Below are positions 8,449 to 16,894 of a DNA stretch of 64,000 nucleotides, in pieces. The notes below the pieces were generated by a model. The model was not told the origin of the DNA, ran no database searches, and saw only the letters and a program-made list of their open reading frames with translations. This DNA is from Methanobrevibacter ruminantium M1 (GTDB lineage: Archaea > Methanobacteriota > Methanobacteria > Methanobacteriales > Methanobacteriaceae). A program made the position numbers and the translations under genes. Location: positions 2,479,001 to 2,543,000 of the forward strand of contig NC_013790.1 in NCBI RefSeq assembly GCF_000024185.1. The letters are read 5' to 3'. The first letter of the stretch is position 1. Every line of letters begins with the position of its first letter.

Positions 8449-9163
8449 GCTTGTTCACCTCATTATCATAAAGAATATCATTTCTAAAACATTTTAATAA
8501 AATTTCCTTGCGTTTTCCCCCGGTTATCTTTTTCTTACCATATGCCTTTTCAGTCAATCGCACAAGCTCTCCAATTGAGGAATATTTCTGGTCTTGAGGG
8601 GATGGCTTATAAAGACCTGTCTCATAGCCTAATCTATTAACTTCAGCAACAACATTTAATCCAAATTCATCATATTGGTCTTGACTAATCCAATTCAAGC
8701 TTTTTAGGCGATTAAGCATTGTGGAACGGCTGACTTGATAGTATTGCTCGCACTTGATTAGATCCTCAACTGACCAATCATCAATTTGATTTTTATTTCT
8801 AAACCAATATAGGGCACTGTCAGGGATTAATAATGTTGAAGCAAATTCATCTGCATTCCTTTCACTTGGTGTGTTCATATTGATTCCGCAAACGATAAAA
8901 TCATCAATATCCTCATAGAGCAAGTGGTATAATTCATGAGCCAATGTGAAATTCTGTCTACCGATTGAATGGTTGGTGTTGATGAATATTACCTTGTCCT
9001 CATTTGTCTTTGAGCAACAGCCACTGATATTGGCTTTCATTGGAAACCAGAGCACAGTCAGATTTCTTATATTATTATAGACCAGAGAACGAATGTTTAC
9101 TGAAGCAAAGCTTTCAATGCCCCATTCATGTCTTAAGATTTCAGCTAAAACTGTGCTATTCAT
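8441..9163 (-). CDS. ImmA/IrrE family metallo-endopeptidase
   Basis: This 240-residue protein carries the zinc protease motif H76-E-L-Y-H80 in FTLAHELYHLLYE, followed by the third-ligand segment ERNADEFASTLLIP, as in ImmA/IrrE (COG2856) proteins. Known members cleave XRE-family repressors, as ImmA does for ImmR and IrrE/PprI for DdrO. Here an XRE gene ends 2 bp before this start, and a PIN-like gene overlaps its end. The C-terminal half (from about residue 125) is longer than in minimal members and may hold a sensory part. It is the expected switch that relieves repression or inactivates an antitoxin in this operon. Confidence 0.92.
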   Translation of the reverse strand: MNSTVLAEILRHEWGIESFASVNIRSLVYNNIRNLTVLWFPMKANISGCCSKTNEDKVIFINTNHSIGRQNFTLAHELYHLLYEDIDDFIVCGINMNTPSERNADEFASTLLIPDSALYWFRNKNQIDDWSVEDLIKCEQYYQVSRSTMLNRLKSLNWISQDQYDEFGLNVVAEVNRLGYETGLYKPSPQDQKYSSIGELVRLTEKAYGKKKITGGKRKEILLKCFRNDILYDNEVNKLE

Positions 9164-9165
9164 GA

Positions 9166-9492
9166 CTAATCAACCCCATCTAAACTTCTTAAAAGCTTTA
9201 AAAATCCAGTGATTTCATTCATTTTTGCAACCACATTTAAATCCACCTTTTCATCACTTCTAAAAGCTATAGTTGACTTTTCATAAAGATCTGTTTCACC
9301 AATCAAATATTCTGGAGAGCAATTGTATAATAAACACAATTTATCAAGCAAAGTCATGTTAAAGTTTCTTTCTCCATTTTCTATTTTAGAAAGATTGCTT
9401 TGAGTAATTCCCAAATAATCAGAAACCTGTTCTTGAGTATAACCGTTTTTCTTCCTTAAATCTTTTAGATTTTTTGCTACAACATCAATCAT
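9166..9492 (-). CDS. XRE family helix-turn-helix regulator
   Basis: A 108-residue protein with an N-terminal Cro/CI-type helix-turn-helix at residues 7-63 (LKDLRKKNGYTQEQVSDYLG followed by ITQSNLSKIENGERNF). The remaining 45 residues are short and helical. It is the first gene of a three-gene minus-strand operon with an ImmA/IrrE-like protease and a PIN-like protein. A near-perfect palindrome sits just upstream, between the probable TATA box and the start, which suggests autorepression. GAGGATG precedes the ATG. By family precedent it is both repressor and protease substrate, or the antitoxin of the PIN protein. Confidence 0.92.
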   Translation of the reverse strand: MIDVVAKNLKDLRKKNGYTQEQVSDYLGITQSNLSKIENGERNFNMTLLDKLCLLYNCSPEYLIGETDLYEKSTIAFRSDEKVDLNVVAKMNEITGFLKLLRSLDGVD

Positions 9493-9510
9493 AATTGCAT
9501 CCTCTTAAGT

Positions 9511-9543
9511 ATTTAGTAATATGTACTAAAATACATATAAAGA
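9511..9543 (-). promoter_or_regulatory. palindromic operator and TATA box of the XRE operon
   Basis: Bases 9511-9536 form an inverted repeat with arms GTATTTAGTA and TACTAAAATAC around ATATG, matching except for one extra base. On the minus strand the segment at 9535-9543 reads CTTTATATG, a good archaeal TATA box, so the palindrome covers the expected start of transcription about 25 bp downstream. This placement is typical of an autoregulated archaeal repressor. Binding by the XRE protein is inferred. Confidence 0.6.
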
Positions 9544-9884
9544 TTTCTAATAAAAATATGACAATATTGAAATCGGAGTATAAAATTAGATTAGAAAAAT
9601 AAAATTAGAGCATTTAAAAATTAAAATAGAATAAATTATGATTTAATATAATAATAAATATTAAATAATTATCTAAATTATAAAATACAAACTGATAAAC
9701 TTTATAATTATTTTTTAAGTAATATTCATAAAGGTAAAAAAATAATAAAAAATAAGATTTAAAAAGCCGATATAAATAATAAAAAAAGATATAGAGAAAA
9801 ATATTTCTCTATTTTAGCAAATTAAATATTAAAAAGTCAATGAATATCTTTTAGATAAAATAAAGAGTGCTAAATCCATTAGAC
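9544..9884. other. AT-rich intergenic region
   Basis: This stretch between the XRE promoter and the end of the solute-binding gene is almost pure A/T. I see no RNA gene, strong hairpin or coding frame. Confidence 0.5.
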
Positions 9885-10706
9885 TTATTCAGGATAGATT
9901 ACACCATCTGGAATTCCGTATTTGCTGTACTTTTGAGCTATCTTTTCAACGGTTCCATCCGCATACATCTCATCCAATGTCTTTTGAACCTTATCCCTTA
10001 ATTCAGTGTTTCCTTTTTCAAATGCAACACCATATTTCTCATTGGAAATTGTCTGATTCAATATCTTAGTGTCATTATGCTTTTCGCTAACTAGATATCT
10101 TCCAAGACCGCTGTCTATGATTATCACATCACAGACTCCAGATTCCAAGTCCATGAATGCAGTGTCATAGCCATCCACCTGCTCAATCTTTGCAAATTTT
10201 CTCTTTAAAGTCTCATTCTTTTCGATTGTGTTTAGAATGGAGCTTCCCTGTTGAACCTCAAGGGTCTTGCCCTTCAAATCGTCAAGGTCATTGATATCGC
10301 TATCCCCTCTAACGATGACAAGCTTTGTATTGTTAAAGTAAGGTTGGGACCATGTATAGTCGTCCTCTCTTCCGTCAATGGTAAATTCACTCCAGATGCA
10401 GTCTACTTCATTGCTGTCCAATTCAAATCTTTTAGTGTTCCAATCGATGATTGGCACTGGCTTGAATGTCCAGTTGTTTCTTCGAGCAACCTCTTTAGCC
10501 AGTTCAATGTCAAATCCTGTATATTCACCATTTTCCTTATATCCAAATGGTGGAAATTGGCTGTTGAATCCAACAACAAATACATCATCAGTATTTTCAC
10601 CGGAACCAGCATCATCACTTGAAAAATCAAAAAGCCCAGCGCTTGCATAGCCAATTACTAAAAATAAGGATAATATAATTGTTAAAAATATGATTGATCT
10701 TTTCAT
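9885..10706 (-). CDS. amino acid ABC transporter substrate-binding protein (family 3)
   Basis: This 273-residue exported protein has a signal peptide at residues 1-23 (MKRSIIFLTIILSLFLVIGY then ASA) and a complete family 3 periplasmic-type binding fold. Visible blocks are FPPFGYKENGEYTGFDIELA, DCIWSEFTIDGRE, GKTLEVQQGSS and YDTAFMDLESGVCDVII. Proteins of this group bind polar amino acids. There is no lipobox cysteine and no obvious C-terminal anchor, so how it stays at the pseudomurein surface is unclear. No permease or ATPase gene is adjacent, making it an orphan component in this window. Upstream and downstream spacers are AT-rich. Confidence 0.9.
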   Translation of the reverse strand: MKRSIIFLTIILSLFLVIGYASAGLFDFSSDDAGSGENTDDVFVVGFNSQFPPFGYKENGEYTGFDIELAKEVARRNNWTFKPVPIIDWNTKRFELDSNEVDCIWSEFTIDGREDDYTWSQPYFNNTKLVIVRGDSDINDLDDLKGKTLEVQQGSSILNTIEKNETLKRKFAKIEQVDGYDTAFMDLESGVCDVIIIDSGLGRYLVSEKHNDTKILNQTISNEKYGVAFEKGNTELRDKVQKTLDEMYADGTVEKIAQKYSKYGIPDGVIYPE

Positions 10707-11108
10707 ATAAAAACCCCTAAAAAACTATTAAAAATCAGTTTAATAAATTTTTTTATTTAATAAAGCAATAAAAACTTAAATAACTTAAGAATATTATTGG
10801 TTTTTCATTATAACTATTCAAATGTTTATTTTCCATAATTTATAAAAGTTTTGCAGAATAATTTTTAAAAATCATTTCATAAACAAAATCTCTAAAATGA
10901 TTATATTGAATTTCAAGAAAAAAAGCTTTTTTTAAGACTTAGAGCATTATAAGGAGTTTGAATTTAAAATGAATTTTTTAAAAAAAAAATAAGGCTAAAA
11001 GAATCTCTAAATAAAAAGTCAAAATAAATATATAATAAAATATATTATATACTTAATACTAAAATATAAACAATTGACATTAATATTTAATGTAAATGAG
11101 GTGAAAAA
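10707..11108. other. divergent AT-rich spacer
   Basis: This is the shared upstream region of the solute-binding gene (minus) and the DUF308-like gene (plus). A TATA-like AATATATAATAAAATATAT lies at about 11026-11046, and GAGGTG at 11099-11104 is the ribosome binding site of the plus-strand gene. I see nothing else. Confidence 0.45.
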
Positions 11109-11600
11109 ATGGAATCAAATAAGATTTTATCCATTATAACAATATTAATTGGGTTAATGTTTATAATCTTCCCATTATTTAGCGCTAACCTAATTTCCAT
11201 CATTATTGGAATAAGCGTATTGATATTTGGTATAGGATTGGCATATTCCTCATTCATTACACATGAAATCTCAGGTGCCCTATCTTCAGTTATGGGAATC
11301 TTTGGGATTGTAATGATAATCTTTGGATTATGTTTCATATTTGCAATCAATGCAATTTCCTTCCTTGTAGGATTGCAATTCTACATTGTAGCATTTATGC
11401 TGATTATGATTGCTGTAGTCGGATTCCTTTCAGATAGCAATGTTGCTAGAACCGGCGCTTTATTGTATTTGGTCCTAGGTATAGTTATTTTGCTTATTGC
11501 AATGTTTGCTGCAGAAAACCCTATACTAATTACAATTATTTTAGGTGTTATTTTAATAGCACAAGGAATAATGGGATTAATATATGGCAATGAAATATAA
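11109..11600 (+). CDS. DUF308 family membrane protein
   Basis: This 163-residue protein is almost entirely hydrophobic, with about six membrane spans arranged as two similar halves. The repeating pattern of Gly-rich spans (IIIGISVLIFGIGLAYSS, LYLVLGIVILLIAMFA, GVILIAQGIMGLIYG) fits the DUF308 family, which includes the acid-resistance protein HdeD. The molecular function of archaeal members is unknown. It is a single gene: a clear GAGGTG lies 5 bases before ATG, and a hairpin with a T-run follows directly after the stop. Confidence 0.8.
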   Translation: MESNKILSIITILIGLMFIIFPLFSANLISIIIGISVLIFGIGLAYSSFITHEISGALSSVMGIFGIVMIIFGLCFIFAINAISFLVGLQFYIVAFMLIMIAVVGFLSDSNVARTGALLYLVLGIVILLIAMFAAENPILITIILGVILIAQGIMGLIYGNEI

Positions 11601-11635
11601 TGAAGATTTATTCTTCATTATTTTTACTTTTTTTT
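11600..11635 (+). terminator. hairpin plus T-run after DUF308 gene
   Basis: ATGAAGA and TCTTCAT form a 7-bp stem around TTTAT at 11600-11618, starting at the stop codon, and are followed by T-rich sequence to 11635. This has the form of an intrinsic terminator. Confidence 0.65.
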
Positions 11636-11879
11636 AAATAAAAATAGCTTATTTTAATTATTAAAATATAAATTTAACTTTTTTTTAAATTTAATGATTA
11701 GATCTAATTTTAATTAAATATTAATGAATAATCTAACTTTTTTTAACTATTGATTAAAAAAAAATTAAAATTGAAAAAAAGAGTTTAGAGAATCTTAAAG
11801 TAAAGTTAAAAATAAAAAAATAGTTAATTAAAAAATCAATGAATATCTACTTTTTAAATTAAAAAATAAAAAAAAACAA

Positions 11880-11905
11880 GAAGCAATTAATTACTTTCTT
11901 GCTTC
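11880..11905 (-). terminator. hairpin plus T-run at the serS 3' end
   Basis: GAAGCAA (11880-11886) and TTGCTTC (11899-11905) form a 7-bp stem straddling the serS stop. On the minus strand it is followed by a long U-rich run (A-rich at 11861-11878 on the plus strand). Confidence 0.5.
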
Positions 11906-13168
11906 GATTACTGTTTTTCCACCCATATAAGGCACTAAAACCTCTGGAACCTTTACGCTTCCATCATCCTGCTGATAGTTTTCTAATATACAGCACATAG
12001 TTCTTTCAGTTGCTATTGCAGTACTGTTTAAGGTGTGTAAAGTCTGGGCATCTCCAGATCCTGCCCTACCATATCTGGTCTTGGTCTTTCTTGCCTGATA
12101 GTCACCACAATTGGTACAGGATACCAATTCCCTATAGGTCTTTGAACCAGGGAACCATGCCTCAAGGTCGTACTTGATTGCTGCATTGTCATTCAATGCT
12201 GAGGAAACTATGGCAACGATTTGATAAGGAAGTCCTAATTTCTTATAGATGTCCTCAGTAACTTCCAATAACCTGTGATGCTCGTTTTTGCTTTCTTCAG
12301 GAGTGGAGAAAATGAACTGTTCAATCTTTTCAAACTGATGAACCCTGAATATTCCTAAAGTGTCCTTACCATGAGATCCAGCCTCCTTTCTAAAGCAGGT
12401 AGAAAGGGCGCAATATCTCATTGGCAAATCTTCAGGATTGATGATTTCATCCCTATGCAATGCTGCAAGTGTCTGCTCAGCTGTTGCAATTAGGTATAAG
12501 TCTTCATTTTCCACCTTGTATAAGGTTTCCTCAAACTCTCCAAGCTCAGATGTCTCTGCTGCAACTTCCCCTTTTACAAAGAAGGGAGTCTGAAGTGGAA
12601 TGTAGCCTCTCTCTTCAAGCTCGTTAAGGGCGAACTGGATTAAAGCCAAGTTAAGATGCAAGATGTCCCTTTTAAGATAGTAGAACCTTGCACCTGCAAT
12701 GCTTGCTGCAGTTTCAATGTCTGCACCGTCAATCTTTTCAATCAAATCAACATGATTTAAAGGCTCAAAATCAAAGTCTGGCAATTCTCCAACGGTCCTA
12801 ACAATAAGGTTGTCATCTTCTGTGTCAGAGACTGGAACATCCTCGTCAATGATGTTTCCAACCTTGTATCTGTAATCTTCACGCAATTGCTTATACTCTT
12901 CAATCTTAGGACCTAATTCCTTGATCTCTTCAGCAACTGCCTTGGATTGTGCAATTACCTCTTCAATGTTTCCGTCCTTTTTAGCTTGTTTGAATGATTT
13001 TGATAATTTGTTCTTCTCTGCCCTAAGAGAGTTCAATCTGCTTTCACCTTCTCTCCATAAGGTGTCATATTCAATAACTTTCTCTGCATTTTCAGTGCTT
13101 CTGAATCTTTTCTTCTCAGAGTCAAATATTAAATCAGGATTTTCTCGAAATAGCTTTATATCTAACAA
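11891..13168 (-). CDS. serS: serine--tRNA ligase
   Basis: SerRS attaches serine to tRNA-Ser and also supplies substrate for selenocysteine synthesis where present. At 425 residues it is a standard-length enzyme of the common type, not the rare methanogenic SerRS of Methanococcus and Methanosarcina. The N-terminal antiparallel coiled-coil arm is at about residues 30-110 (SRLNSLRAEKNKLSKSFKQ). Class II motif 2 is FRKEAGSHGKDTLGIFRVHQ, and motif 3 is TLHTLNSTAIATERTMCCIL. The conserved TSELGEFEETLY that contacts serine is also present. It is a single gene with its own hairpin terminator. Confidence 0.97.
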   Translation of the reverse strand: MLDIKLFRENPDLIFDSEKKRFRSTENAEKVIEYDTLWREGESRLNSLRAEKNKLSKSFKQAKKDGNIEEVIAQSKAVAEEIKELGPKIEEYKQLREDYRYKVGNIIDEDVPVSDTEDDNLIVRTVGELPDFDFEPLNHVDLIEKIDGADIETAASIAGARFYYLKRDILHLNLALIQFALNELEERGYIPLQTPFFVKGEVAAETSELGEFEETLYKVENEDLYLIATAEQTLAALHRDEIINPEDLPMRYCALSTCFRKEAGSHGKDTLGIFRVHQFEKIEQFIFSTPEESKNEHHRLLEVTEDIYKKLGLPYQIVAIVSSALNDNAAIKYDLEAWFPGSKTYRELVSCTNCGDYQARKTKTRYGRAGSGDAQTLHTLNSTAIATERTMCCILENYQQDDGSVKVPEVLVPYMGGKTVIEARK

Positions 13169-13429
13169 TTTTTATTCTCCTTTCAATTGATAAATGATTA
13201 ATAGTCTGTAAGTGTAAATAAGTTTTGATTTAAATTAATTAAGACCAGCATTAAGCAAAAGCCCAGAATAATTTACAGGCAAAAATAAGCTAGTGCTTAG
13301 ATTGAAATAACGCTTAATTAAATGAAACTTATATATTAAAAATTTATTATAAATTAATATATTTTTTATTATTTAATATCTTTTTGTTTAAAATAGAAAT
13401 TTTAAATGAATATAGGGGGATGTGGTTTA

Positions 13430-14011
13430 CTATATTAAACTATTTATTAAAATAGAATATCTCTCTTCAGTCCTCTCAAGAGGATTTTTAGAAACCTTTC
13501 CATGACTTGGCATCTCTATAAAGACAATGGAAGAGTCTGTAAAGTCCTCATTCTTATCTACAATGTCCTTTAAATAGTCCGGATAAACGACATATGAATA
13601 ATCCTCATCAACAACAAGAGCCCCAATATCCAAAACAATATCCTTTAGAAACTCAGAATAGACCTTAACTTTCTTATTAGAGTTTGATTCCCTGATTTTA
13701 TCAAAATCATCATCGCCCAAATTAGCGTACTTCAAATCATAAGATGAAAAGATATCGTCAATATCATCATCACTAAGAAGATGATCTGTTAAATCATGTT
13801 CAAAACAATAATTGGAAACTTTTAAAATGCTTTCTCTTATTTGAGAAAAGGTATTTAATTTAAGAGTTAAAGAGTTCATTTTGACCTTGCTTTCAGAAAG
13901 CAGTATAGCCAAGTCCCCTTCTTCCTCATCTGGAAACTTGTTAACTTTAAATTCCTTAAGTCCAGCCCATTCCACTATTTGCTTACACATTGGAGTAGTT
14001 ACAACAATCAT
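13430..14011 (-). CDS. hypothetical protein, possibly conserved in methanogens
   Basis: I do not recognise this 193-residue soluble protein. It is acidic, with a run of Asp around LSDDDIDDIFSSYD, two cysteines (Cys9 in TTPMCKQIVEW and another in SNYCFEHDL), and a C-terminal segment DSSIVFIEMPSHGKVSKNPL ending in an Arg/Glu-rich stretch. It has no signal peptide or membrane span. AAGGAATTATT precedes the ATG. It is transcribed divergently from comB across a 200-bp spacer. The position next to comB may reflect old gene order rather than a shared role. Confidence 0.7.
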   Translation of the reverse strand: MIVVTTPMCKQIVEWAGLKEFKVNKFPDEEEGDLAILLSESKVKMNSLTLKLNTFSQIRESILKVSNYCFEHDLTDHLLSDDDIDDIFSSYDLKYANLGDDDFDKIRESNSNKKVKVYSEFLKDIVLDIGALVVDEDYSYVVYPDYLKDIVDKNEDFTDSSIVFIEMPSHGKVSKNPLERTEERYSILINSLI

Positions 14012-14214
14012 AATAATTCCTTAAACAATTATTTCTAAAAAGATAAATAAAGATAATTAAAGATAATCAAAGACATCAAAGACATCAAAGATAATAAACA
14101 TTAATAATGATTTCTTTAAAATATATATTAATATTAATACAAAATGTTAAATATAAATTTCGAAAACTAAGACAAAAAACATCCAAAGAAAAAATGCTTG
14201 CAGATTAAAAATAA

Positions 14215-14997
14215 ATGCAAATTATAAAAACAAGCGAAACAGAGGCCGAAAAAGTGATAATAAATTTAAGCCAGGAAAAAAGCCATAGCAAAGACGTTTC
14301 AATTATGGTAGATGCTTTAAGAGCAAGTACAACCGTAACAATAGCTTTAGACTACTTTAAAGAAGTAATTCCAGCATTCACTCCAGAGGAGGCAAGAGAA
14401 CTTTCCCTAAAGCATAACGCTGTACTTGCAGGTGAGAGAAAGGGAGTTAAATTAGAGGGCTTTGATATTGGAAACTCACCTGGTGAAATAAAGGAGTTTG
14501 AAACCAACAAGAAATCCATGGTTCTTACAACAAGCAATGGAATAATGACAATGGAAAATATGCAAAACCCTAAACATGTCTTAGTTGGAGGATTCATAAA
14601 TGCCAAATCCGTTGCAAAGGCAGCTGTAGAGCTAGCAGAGGAAGAGATTGAAATAGTCATGGGAGGATACAACCATGAATTTGCAATTGAAGACTTCCTT
14701 GCAGCTGGAGAAATACTCTTTTATATAGAAAAAGAGCTAAAAGAAAGAAACATGACTCCAAAAGAAAATGATGGATCCAATTATGAATTGAAGGATAGGG
14801 AAGGCTTTAGCGAATATGCAATATCTGCTATCTTAGCAAGCAGAAATCTGGAATTAACCAATGAACAAGTATTAAAATCCAAATCTGGAAAGCGATTAAG
14901 CTATTTAAACTACTCTGATGATGTAGAATTATGCATGAAGCGAAACATAACTGAAAATGTAGGCATTTTAAAAGATGGAAAGATAGTTCTATACTGA
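14215..14997 (+). CDS. comB: 2-phosphosulfolactate phosphatase ComB
   Basis: ComB removes phosphate from (2R)-phospho-3-sulfolactate, the second step of coenzyme M synthesis from phosphoenolpyruvate. The 260-residue protein shows the family core VSIMVDALRASTTVTIALDY, AVLAGERKGVKLEGFDIGNS, MVLTTSNGIMTM and EIVMGGYNHEFAIEDFLAAG, with the acidic residues expected to bind Mg2+. No Shine-Dalgarno sequence is visible before ATG 14215, so a short or absent leader is possible. comC, the next enzyme of the pathway, is at 51896 in the same window but not linked. The comB-TraB-DUF1922 order here is, from memory, also found in Methanothermobacter. Confidence 0.95.
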   Translation: MQIIKTSETEAEKVIINLSQEKSHSKDVSIMVDALRASTTVTIALDYFKEVIPAFTPEEARELSLKHNAVLAGERKGVKLEGFDIGNSPGEIKEFETNKKSMVLTTSNGIMTMENMQNPKHVLVGGFINAKSVAKAAVELAEEEIEIVMGGYNHEFAIEDFLAAGEILFYIEKELKERNMTPKENDGSNYELKDREGFSEYAISAILASRNLELTNEQVLKSKSGKRLSYLNYSDDVELCMKRNITENVGILKDGKIVLY

Positions 14998-15245
14998 TTT
15001 TAAATCTATCTTTTGAAAAAATGCAATTTAATCCAAAAATTTCAATATTGTAAAAAATATACAAAAGATTTATTAATGTAATTAATCATATTTAAATAAC
15101 TGAATGTTAATATAAGTATAAAAAAATATATTAATATAATAATATTTATCAAATTATCAAAAAGTAAATTAAAACCAAACAATTAATTTACAGTTATCAC
15201 AATTAATTTTCACTATAAAAATAAGATTTTAAGAAGGATAATCTA

Positions 15246-16412
15246 ATGAGAAGAGAATGTTTAAAAATCATAGGAACTGCACACGTGTCTCAAAATAGTG
15301 TGGAAGAAGTAAAAGAAGCTATTTTAGAAGACAAACCAGAAGTAGTCGCTATTGAATTAGATAGAGGAAGATACATTAGATTAATGAATGAAAGAAATGG
15401 CATTGTAGAAGATGACCAAATCCATATTACCAAAATCATAAAAGAAAACAAAGTAGGGGTTTTCTTAGTTACAACCATCCTTTCCTATATGCAAAACAAA
15501 ATTGGAGATGACCTAGACATCAAGCCTGGCTCTGAAATGATCGGCGCAATTGATGCAGCTGAAGAGACAGGTTCCAGAATCGCATTGATTGACAGAGACA
15601 TAAACATCACCTTGCAAAGGGTTCTAAACCATATGAGCACTTGGGAAAAGCTTAAATTCATTTATGGAATCATCGGAGGCTTGCTCTCATCAGATGATGA
15701 GGAACTGGATGTAGAGGCATTGAAGGAACAGTCTGCAATCGATGAGGCAATGGGATACTTTAAGGAAATATCTCCAGGAGCATATGAGGCATTGGTAAAT
15801 GAAAGGGATGCATATCTTGCAAACAGCATATTGCACATTCCAGAAGACCATGTCATAGCGGTTGTAGGTGCAGGGCATAAGGAAGGAATCAACAGATACC
15901 TTGATAATCCAGAAACAATACCGCCTCATAGCGAACTGATTGATATGGACAAGAAAGGAGGAATTCCTTGGCTTAAGATAATCCTTGCATTGATTCCTAT
16001 CTCATTTGTTGTGATATTTTTTCTTGCTTGGATGAATGGAATCCATATAGAAGGAGACATTGTTCAATTCATTGTAATAAGCATGATAATGGGATTTTTA
16101 GGCTCAATTCTTTCAGGATCAAAGCTAGCCTCTGCAATAATCGGAGGATTAGTTGCTCCACTCACTATTATCCACCCCCTCCTTGCGGCAGGCTGGTTTT
16201 CAGGACTTGCTGAAGCAAAGTTCAGAAAGGTGAGAAAGCAGGACATTAATAATATAGGAAAAATCGAAAGCTTTAGAGACTTATGGAACAATAACATATT
16301 CAGAATCCTTCTTGTAGTGGTTGGAACCAATTTAGGAGTTAGCTTGGCAACCTTAGTTATTTTGCCTTCCCAGGTCTTTATTCCACTCTTTATGAAAATC
16401 TTCGGAGGATAA
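15246..16412 (+). CDS. TraB family membrane protein
   Basis: The 388-residue protein has an N-terminal TraB/GumN-type domain (residues 1-230) and a C-terminal membrane domain with four or five spans. The first block is KIIGTAHVSQNSVEEVKEAI, followed by VAIELDRGRY, and the conserved VIAVVGAGHKEGI closes the soluble part; G-T-A-H and G-A-G-H are the two histidine signatures of the family. Bacterial relatives take part in sex pheromone shutdown and are suspected metalloproteases; the archaeal role is unknown. AAGGAT precedes the ATG. A degraded copy of its 3' end follows the stop and runs up to the DUF1922 gene. Confidence 0.9.
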   Translation: MRRECLKIIGTAHVSQNSVEEVKEAILEDKPEVVAIELDRGRYIRLMNERNGIVEDDQIHITKIIKENKVGVFLVTTILSYMQNKIGDDLDIKPGSEMIGAIDAAEETGSRIALIDRDINITLQRVLNHMSTWEKLKFIYGIIGGLLSSDDEELDVEALKEQSAIDEAMGYFKEISPGAYEALVNERDAYLANSILHIPEDHVIAVVGAGHKEGINRYLDNPETIPPHSELIDMDKKGGIPWLKIILALIPISFVVIFFLAWMNGIHIEGDIVQFIVISMIMGFLGSILSGSKLASAIIGGLVAPLTIIHPLLAAGWFSGLAEAKFRKVRKQDINNIGKIESFRDLWNNNIFRILLVVVGTNLGVSLATLVILPSQVFIPLFMKIFGG

Positions 16413-16482
16413 TTGACCTTAACTTTATATTTGGAATTAAGAAAATCTTCTGAGAAAAATTAGCCTTAACTTTATATTTGGA
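16394..16482. repeat. 47-bp tandem duplication of the TraB gene tail
   Basis: The segment 16394-16435, which includes the last codons and stop of the TraB gene, recurs at 16441-16482 with about six differences in 42 bp. Both copies end with CTTAACTTTATATTTGGA. The second copy supplies the GGAGATGA ribosome binding site region of the DUF1922 gene. Confidence 0.85.
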
Positions 16483-16491
16483 GATGAATCT

Positions 16492-16767
16492 ATGTATGTA
16501 ATATTCAGATGCGATTGCGGAAGAGTGCTTTATGCAAAGCAAGGTGTAAAAACAAGAAAATGCACCTGTGGAAAAACAATCAAAGTGAAAAGCCGCAGAA
16601 TCCTTCAAAAAGTAGAAACAGCAAACGATGCATCATTGGCAGTTCAAAAGATGCAAGAGGAAATCTATGGAGGAACTGCATTTAAGACTGCTGACGAGTA
16701 TAAGGCAAATAAATTCATAAATCAGCTTGATAGAAGAATGAAGGAATATGAAGATGGTGACTTTTAG
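16492..16767 (+). CDS. DUF1922 zinc-ribbon protein
   Basis: A 91-residue protein with an N-terminal rubredoxin-like zinc ribbon: CDCGRVLYAK, then RKCTCGKTIKVK. The C-x-C pairs are spaced as in the DUF1922 family, whose Methanothermobacter member MTH1184 has a known structure. It is longer than that 71-residue protein because of a helical C-terminus (KTADEYKANKFINQLDRRMK). The function is unknown; zinc binding is the only role supported. It lies about 80 bp behind the TraB-like gene on the same strand, with GGAGATGA before its ATG, and may be cotranscribed. Confidence 0.88.
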   Translation: MYVIFRCDCGRVLYAKQGVKTRKCTCGKTIKVKSRRILQKVETANDASLAVQKMQEEIYGGTAFKTADEYKANKFINQLDRRMKEYEDGDF

Positions 16768-16894
16768 ATTTAAAAAATTGCCAAAACTGTGCTGATATTT
16801 AAAAAAAAAACATTAAATTTATTAACATATTTGACAAATATTAAATAATATTTATAATTACACTTTATTTTTATAAAATTTTAAAAAGGACTTA

